A DNA stretch of 64,000 bases from Kitasatospora sp. MAP12-44. Its GTDB lineage: Bacteria > Actinomycetota > Actinomycetes > Streptomycetales > Streptomycetaceae. Shown here piece by piece: positions 59,868-64,000 of this stretch. The stretch is from contig NZ_JARZAE010000004.1 of the NCBI RefSeq assembly GCF_029892095.1, positions 930,001-994,000 on the forward strand. Direction: 5' to 3'. The position numbers and the translations under genes were made by a program. Position 1 is the first letter of the stretch. Every line of letters starts with the position of its first letter. The notes under the pieces are model-generated. The model saw only the letters and a list, made by a program, of their open reading frames with translations. It was not told the origin of the DNA and made no database searches.

Positions 59868-59890
59868 GCATCGACTAAGTTAGTCGAAGG
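59868..59890. promoter_or_regulatory. Palindromic site 9
   Basis: GCATCGACTAA-G-TTAGTCGAAGG. It lies between the 58-aa gene and the tail terminator-like gene. Confidence 0.85.
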
Positions 59891-59892
59891 GG

Positions 59893-60360
59893 TCAGATGC
59901 GCTGGAAACACTCAACTTCGAGCGTGGTAGTGGCCTGTCGCCCGGCATGATTCTCTTCCCAGGCAACTTCATGGGTCGAGGAAAGCGGGCGAGCCGTGAT
60001 GACGTTCCCGCCGAGCGTGAGATCCGACCGGACGATAGAGCAAATGGCGTCACAGAGGACAGCAGCGCGACTGTAGGCCCCTTGCGAGTCGTCGCCACCC
60101 CGGTACACGTCGATCGTGATTTCCACGGAATACCGTTCATCAATCCATCCGGCGCCGCCACCGCCAACCATGGCACCTAGGCTCAACTGCCTGGATACCT
60201 TGCCGATTGCAACGATGTCGTCCGGCTGTTCGGGGCCCGGTTCGTCATAGCAGACCAGTAGCGATGACGTCTTACTGAGTGGGTCGGGTGCGAGCTGGGC
60301 TGAGAGCTGCCCGTAAAGCCATGCTCGGACGGCCGTTGCGGTCGAAGAAGGAACGGTCAC
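59893..60360 (-). CDS. Putative tail terminator / minor connector protein, 155 aa
   Basis: GTG 60358-60360 overlaps the upstream stop. ATAVRAWLYGQLSAQLAPDP at the start and DERYSVEITIDVYRGGDDSQ in the middle match actinophage tail terminator-type proteins. Its place between connector and tail genes supports this. Confidence 0.7.
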   Translation of the reverse strand: MTVPSSTATAVRAWLYGQLSAQLAPDPLSKTSSLLVCYDEPGPEQPDDIVAIGKVSRQLSLGAMVGGGGAGWIDERYSVEITIDVYRGGDDSQGAYSRAAVLCDAICSIVRSDLTLGGNVITARPLSSTHEVAWEENHAGRQATTTLEVECFQRI

Positions 60361-61244
60361 TATGCAATCCCCGGGGGTCGTCGGTAGCCCTGCCAGAGCT
60401 CTACAACGCGTGTAGGCAGCGCAAAGCCGGTGGGAATGGCCTGCACGTCCCCGTCGTATCCAGAGCCGCCGAATCGTGGCCGCCCGCCCTGCTGCGTGAG
60501 CTGCCAGAGGTGCCGGACAAGCTCTAGAACGCCGAGCCGGACCGAGTACGGCACCGTGCCGATTCCAGCCGTGTACACAAGCCGGACGTTCTTGCTGCCG
60601 AAGGCGAAGAGCGCGGATTCGCCACCGATGGTCCGGCGGGAAATCTCTCCGGTTGCGTAATCCACCGTAAAGGCGAAGGCGTTCATTTGGGAGCCGAGAG
60701 GCTGTTCCGTGAGCGTGAATGCGGCTAGCCCGTAGTACTCGGTGCAGCTGAGAACCTTGGAGACCGGGAGCCAGTCAGGGGAAATGGTGGGAACTCCACC
60801 ACTGAAGAATTCGGTATGCGTCTCGGGGACGAGGGGGCCGCAGTGATCCCGGGCGATATCGGCAGCCGCGAGAATGAACCCTTGCAATTCGTCATCCTGC
60901 CGGGTGTCAGTCGTCGGGATGTTGAGATGCGCTTTCACGCTCGCTAGGTCTACTAGCTGTTCGGCGCCAACCGGGCGAACTTGAAACTGTCCCTCGCTGG
61001 CGAAGCCGACACCCGTACCGGTTGCAGTCCAGCGGTAGAGCCAGACGCCCGGGGTCGATACACCGACCACAACGGCGCTGTACGCCCCGCTACCGGCCGA
61101 ACTGACTGCCGGGGTACTGGTGGCCCCAGTGGGGTCCGTGACAGCCAGAGAGGCCGCCACGGGGCCGCTGGCGGGGTTTCCCGTGTCGTCCGTGACCGTG
61201 GCGGTAAGCCCTACGTCTTGGCCGACGTAGTAGATCAGGGTCAT
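60360..61244 (-). CDS. Head-tail connector protein (Ig-like N-terminus), 294 aa
   Basis: ATG 61244. N-terminal 100 residues are an Ig-like fold (TATVTDDTGNPASGPVAASL). From about 105 on the HK97 gp6-type head-tail connector begins (LVDLASVKAHLNIPTTDTRQ, then DELQGFILAAADIARDHCGP), with a C-terminal RLGVLELVRHLWQLTQQGGR. The start region lies beside element E3, whose right end supplies GAGAGTG as a possible Shine-Dalgarno. Confidence 0.8.
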   Translation of the reverse strand: MTLIYYVGQDVGLTATVTDDTGNPASGPVAASLAVTDPTGATSTPAVSSAGSGAYSAVVVGVSTPGVWLYRWTATGTGVGFASEGQFQVRPVGAEQLVDLASVKAHLNIPTTDTRQDDELQGFILAAADIARDHCGPLVPETHTEFFSGGVPTISPDWLPVSKVLSCTEYYGLAAFTLTEQPLGSQMNAFAFTVDYATGEISRRTIGGESALFAFGSKNVRLVYTAGIGTVPYSVRLGVLELVRHLWQLTQQGGRPRFGGSGYDGDVQAIPTGFALPTRVVELWQGYRRPPGIA

Positions 61245-61248
61245 TTAT

Positions 61249-61337
61249 CACTCTCTGTATATCCCGCGGGCTCGGCCGGCGGAACCTATGTCCGTTTCTG
61301 TCCCGATTCTGAGCCCCCGCGGAAAGTACGGAGAGTG
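61249..61337. repeat. 89-bp inverted-repeat element, copy E3
   Basis: Ends CACTCTCTGTATATCCCGC (61249) and GCGGAAAGTACGGAGAGTG (to 61337) match at 17 of 21 positions when extended by two bases. The interior shares ATGTCCGTTTC with E1 and E2 but is otherwise divergent. It lies between the capsid stop and the connector start. Confidence 0.88.
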
Positions 61338-61340
61338 ACG

Positions 61341-61373
61341 ACAGGGCATCGACTAAATTAGTTGATGCCCTGT
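61341..61373. promoter_or_regulatory. Palindromic site 10 (16-bp arms, one mismatch)
   Basis: ACAGGGCATCGACTAA-A-TTAGTTGATGCCCTGT. The mismatch would be a G-U pair in RNA. It lies directly next to element E3. Confidence 0.85.
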
Positions 61374-61385
61374 CGCCGGGCTCGG

Positions 61386-62726
61386 CTAGAAGCTGGGGGC
61401 GGCAAGACCGGTCCCGCCGATCACGGACAGACTCTGCGGGAATCGGCCAGCCTGGAATGACATGTAGTTGTAGAGTCGAACGAACACACTCAGCTGGTTG
61501 GCGTAAGTCTGAGGGAATGCCTCGGCCCGAATGTTGGACTCCCACAGAATCAGGTCGGCAAGGCGACCGACCAGAATCACATCCTGATTGGTGCCCGCGC
61601 CACCATTGGTCGGAATCGTGGCATCCACGTAAACCGGAAGCCCCATGATGGAACCCACGAAACCCTGAGAGACCACACCATCCGCGTTGCCCATGGCGTT
61701 CATCGGGCCACCGGCGGACGGGACGACTAGCGGACGGTTCTGGCCGTCAAGCTGAGCAACGATCCATGCCCAACGCACCGGGTGCATCACGATGGTGTCG
61801 GGCGGCAGGAAGCGCTTCGTGTGGACTAGCTGAATCGCTCCGGCAAGCTTGCTGTACAGCGCGCCGAGAGTCGGGGTCGCGGAGGTGAAGGCTACCGTGT
61901 TGGTCCCGACGAGAGTGAAAATGCCGGTCGGCTGACCATTCGAACCCGTGCCACTTAGAACCATAGTATTCAGCTTCACGGCGTAATCGGCTGCTAGATC
62001 CTGGAGTACCAGGTCATCCACGTTTAGCGGACTCTGCTCGATCAGCTGAAGAGATACCGTCTGGCCACCGGCAATGGTGGTGACGCCGCTCGAAACGCTC
62101 GCGGTGGTTAGGTCAGTCTGCTGAACGGCGGTGTTCTGCGTGGTCTGCTGGGCAGTCGCAGTACCAGTCTGCACCTTGGGAATGTTAATGCTGTCGGTGC
62201 CAGCCGGTAGGTCCATGTTCGGGACCAGGTTGGCCGTAATCCGACCCGGGCGAGCGAAGCGAATAAACGCATCCTCTAGCCACTCGGGGGGCACGAATTC
62301 CCCCCCGGCGCCGTTCGCGGTGGAGATAGCGCGCTTCTCCAGGTCGGCAGCGCGACCCCGGTCATTCCGGGAAAGGCGGTCGATCGCGTCTCGATCAGCC
62401 TTGTTCCTGGCTAGGTGCAGATCTCGGAAGTACGACCGGCCGCGCGGGCCGCTACGGTAGATCTCCGGCTCGCTGGTCACCTTGACCGAGGGGGCATATC
62501 GCCGGGTCATCTCGGCGGCAGCGTCGTCCGCGCGAATCTGCGCGTCTAGCTCGGTCGCCCGAGAGTCGATCTCTCGAACCTCGGTCTCAATCTCATCAAA
62601 TCGGGCCGACTCGGAATCGGCAAGCGCGCGACTTTCGGACTTGGCAGCATCAATCAGCTTGACCAGTTCCGCACTAAGGGCCGCGCGCTTGGCTAGGAGG
62701 TCGGCGACTAGGTCGCGCTTATTCAA
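61386..62726 (-). CDS. HK97-type major capsid protein, 446 aa
   Basis: TTG 62726 with AGGGG upstream. The N-terminal 110 residues are the helical delta (scaffold) domain (KRDLVADLLAKRAALSAELV, then EIETEVREIDSRATELDAQI). The HK97 fold follows: GGEFVPPEWLEDAFIRFARP, SINIPKVQTGTATA, PDTIVMHPVRWAWIVAQLDG, VGRLADLILWESNI and FVRLYNYMSFQAGRFP. The delta domain should be removed by the adjacent protease. Confidence 0.96.
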   Translation of the reverse strand: MNKRDLVADLLAKRAALSAELVKLIDAAKSESRALADSESARFDEIETEVREIDSRATELDAQIRADDAAAEMTRRYAPSVKVTSEPEIYRSGPRGRSYFRDLHLARNKADRDAIDRLSRNDRGRAADLEKRAISTANGAGGEFVPPEWLEDAFIRFARPGRITANLVPNMDLPAGTDSINIPKVQTGTATAQQTTQNTAVQQTDLTTASVSSGVTTIAGGQTVSLQLIEQSPLNVDDLVLQDLAADYAVKLNTMVLSGTGSNGQPTGIFTLVGTNTVAFTSATPTLGALYSKLAGAIQLVHTKRFLPPDTIVMHPVRWAWIVAQLDGQNRPLVVPSAGGPMNAMGNADGVVSQGFVGSIMGLPVYVDATIPTNGGAGTNQDVILVGRLADLILWESNIRAEAFPQTYANQLSVFVRLYNYMSFQAGRFPQSLSVIGGTGLAAPSF

Positions 62727-62747
62727 GAATTCCCCTATGGGTACAGG

Positions 62748-62770
62748 GCATCGACTAAGTTAGTCGATGC
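62748..62770. promoter_or_regulatory. Palindromic site 11 (11-bp perfect arms)
   Basis: GCATCGACTAA-G-TTAGTCGATGC, perfect. It lies between the protease stop (62771) and the capsid start. Confidence 0.88.
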
Positions 62771-63481
62771 TCAGTGTGAGAGATTCAGCGCGCGCAAGCG
62801 GGCCGAGAAGAGAGCTAGGGCGGCTTCCGTCGGGGTGTCGGCACCCTCCGGCGCTTCGCCTAGTTCGCGCATTACCGCCCGAGTGATGTCCGCTCGGGGG
62901 TTCAGTGCGCGAAGAGCCTCGATCAGGTCGAGGCTTCGCATGGTGGCGCCAGCAGTCGCCGGATTGGCGCCAAAATTCACAACGGAGACATCCCCCTTGT
63001 GTAGATCCAAATCCGTGATGTCCCGCTGGGTATAGTCCGGGCTCCACTCCTGCTGACGGACCCGAAATCCAAAAGACATCTCGTCAACGTCTTTGCGATC
63101 CATGGCAATCTGAAGGTCCCTGACGACGCTCTGCCTGGGGTCTAGGTCCGCTTCGACATGCAGCCCGGTCGAGTCCTCGGCGAGCCGCATAGTGCCGCTG
63201 CCAGTCCTCGCGAGGGTCATGCCATCATGGTTGAGCTTGAATGGCACATCGGCGCCTTCGGCGAGCGTGCGAGCGAACGCACCGCGCCGAATCACCTCCG
63301 AGTACTCACCCATGTAGTCAGCCACCGTGTACGGCGTGTCAGTGACACTCGCATATCCGGTGAAGGTCAGGGTTTCCCCGCCAGTCCCGTTGGCAATCGA
63401 CGTGAGCTGAACGTCCCGGAATGCGGTGCTGCGGGTTTCGATTGCGCCTGTCTGTCCAGCGCGCGTGGAGAAGTCGTTCAG
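62771..63481 (-). CDS. HK97-type prohead protease (S78), probable CTG start
   Basis: About 236 aa. In frame with the clear protease core are STAFRDVQLTSIANGTGGET and LTFTGYASVTDTPYTVADYM, which belong to it, so the ATG/GTG near 63325 is not the start. The first suitable codon is CTG 63481, which overlaps the portal stop (CTGA), preceded by GGGGGCGG. Core motifs: YSEVIRRGAFARTL, the catalytic His in FKLNHDG, and the Ser in VDEMSFGFRV. It cuts the capsid delta domain. Confidence 0.82.
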   Translation of the reverse strand: MNDFSTRAGQTGAIETRSTAFRDVQLTSIANGTGGETLTFTGYASVTDTPYTVADYMGEYSEVIRRGAFARTLAEGADVPFKLNHDGMTLARTGSGTMRLAEDSTGLHVEADLDPRQSVVRDLQIAMDRKDVDEMSFGFRVRQQEWSPDYTQRDITDLDLHKGDVSVVNFGANPATAGATMRSLDLIEALRALNPRADITRAVMRELGEAPEGADTPTEAALALFSARLRALNLSH

Positions 63482-64000
63482 AGTACCGCCCCCAGAGCGT
63501 CGGCGGTCGGTTGAGACTTACCGGCCTGCATATCCTTCATTGGCTTTACATTGGAATTCAGAGGGGCCGCGATATCGTCGCCACCATCAATCGGGGCGTA
63601 ATTCTCAAGCGCCCGGATCTCATTCGTCGTGAGAATTGCGGCAGAGCGAGCGGCACCATAGACCGCGTATCGGCCAGCGGCATCCGTACGCAATAGTGCG
63701 TCCGTGTTGAATCGGGCAGTCTGCGGAGCGGGCAGCATGGCGGACCAAGCATCCTCGAAACGGCCAAGCCACGGACCTAGCGTGTAGGCCAGGAATCCTA
63801 GACTTTGCTGTTCAATGCCGGTTCCCCAAGATGTGGTTTTATCTACTTGGCCGAGCATGTGCGGAGGCACACCAAAGAGCGTTGCCATGTCGAGATTCTG
63901 CGCCGCCCTCGTACCCAGGAATTGGGCATCATCAGGCGTGACAGAAATGGCCCTCCAGGAAGCTCCACCGCTCAAAATTCCGACGGTGTGTGAGTTCTCC
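63478..64000 (-). CDS. Phage portal protein (HK97 family), C-terminal part, cut by window edge
   Basis: The frame is open from the right edge to the stop at 63478; 173 codons are visible. LSGGASWRAISVTPDDAQFL, IFGVPPHMLG-like LFGVPPHMLGQVDKTTSWGT and EQQSLGFLAYTLGPWLGRFE are classic HK97 portal sequence. The C-terminus (ARSAAILTTNEIRALENYAP) also fits. It forms the DNA-entry ring at the capsid vertex. Terminase is expected to the right. Confidence 0.93.
   Translation of the reverse strand, partial: ENSHTVGILSGGASWRAISVTPDDAQFLGTRAAQNLDMATLFGVPPHMLGQVDKTTSWGTGIEQQSLGFLAYTLGPWLGRFEDAWSAMLPAPQTARFNTDALLRTDAAGRYAVYGAARSAAILTTNEIRALENYAPIDGGDDIAAPLNSNVKPMKDMQAGKSQPTADALGAVL

Larger units (their letters stand above)
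34102..64000 (-). mobile_element. Siphovirus prophage (phiC31/R4-like gene content), left end and most of genome; right end outside window
   Basis: Portal, prohead protease, HK97 capsid, tail and replication genes run right to left. The directionality-factor gene resembles phiC31 gp3. The left boundary is set by the broken phospholipase C gene near 34100. Terminase, integrase and the right attachment site are not in the window. Structural and replication frames in view are intact, so the prophage may be functional; this cannot be judged without the right end. Confidence 0.92.

Noticed and set aside
34102..64000. Integrase, terminase or tRNA genes in the prophage
   Set aside because: I looked for recombinase motifs, terminase Walker motifs and cloverleafs and saw none in the visible part; they are expected beyond the right edge.
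1..64000. CRISPR array or complete IS element
   Set aside because: No regularly spaced repeat-spacer pattern and no transposase gene were found. The tandem repeats are contiguous and short.

Overview
The window is a GC-rich actinobacterial chromosome segment, most likely Streptomyces or a close relative such as Kitasatospora. Support comes from the strong G/C bias at third codon positions, GTG/TTG starts, a typical Streptomyces initiator tRNA, secreted proteins with twin-arginine or Sec signals, an Scr1/DUF397-type regulator pair, and a LysR/TDT transporter pair. From about 34.1 kb rightwards the base composition falls visibly, nearly all genes switch to the minus strand, and the content becomes that of a siphovirus.

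Host part (1-34.1 kb). In order: a divergent TDT anion exporter/LysR pair; a YhgE/Pip-type membrane protein; a GNAT acetyltransferase; a DUF3626 protein; a cytochrome P450 with a possible leader ORF, convergent with an ATP-grasp ligase-MFS exporter operon; a secreted ricin-lectin protein; a second GNAT protein; a secreted beta-propeller; a frameshifted nucleotidyltransferase; a bifunctional penicillin-binding protein; a secreted DNRLRE/FN3 surface protein; a trypsin; a PAP2 membrane protein; and a decayed second copy of the DNRLRE/FN3 gene with the same terminator hairpin. Then come a small LanB-type dehydratase locus (885-aa LanB, a 62-aa ORF and a 300-aa protein, coupled by ATGA overlaps), a type II thioesterase, tRNA-fMet, a frameshifted STAND-ATPase/WD40 protein, a small secreted protein, and the 3' part of a phospholipase C gene. 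The phospholipase gene stops abruptly at about 34.1 kb, where the prophage begins.

Prophage part (34.1-64 kb, continuing past the right edge). Transcription runs mainly right to left. The late genes are portal (partial), prohead protease, HK97-type major capsid protein, connector proteins, major tail protein, tail-assembly chaperones with a -1 frameshift, tape measure, and minor tail proteins. Holin-like proteins follow, then a middle/early block: a 582-aa unknown, small proteins, a RecB-like nuclease, amidase endolysin, a phiC31-gp3-like recombination directionality factor, Holliday-junction nuclease, primase-helicase, family A DNA polymerase and a sigma-factor-like protein. A plus-strand XRE/DUF397 pair separates this block from a left-end operon of very small, partly zinc-ribbon proteins. 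No integrase lies in the window. The directionality factor implies a serine integrase beyond the right edge.

The most unusual signal is three families of short repeats in the prophage intergenic spaces. One is eleven copies of a palindrome with core CGACTAANTTAGTCG at gene borders, which look like repressor operators or stoperators. The second is three 88-89-bp elements with about 19-bp terminal inverted repeats, plus one shorter relative. The third is a 19-bp motif just upstream of five early genes, which looks like a phage-specific promoter. No gap longer than 300 bases lacks an annotated gene.
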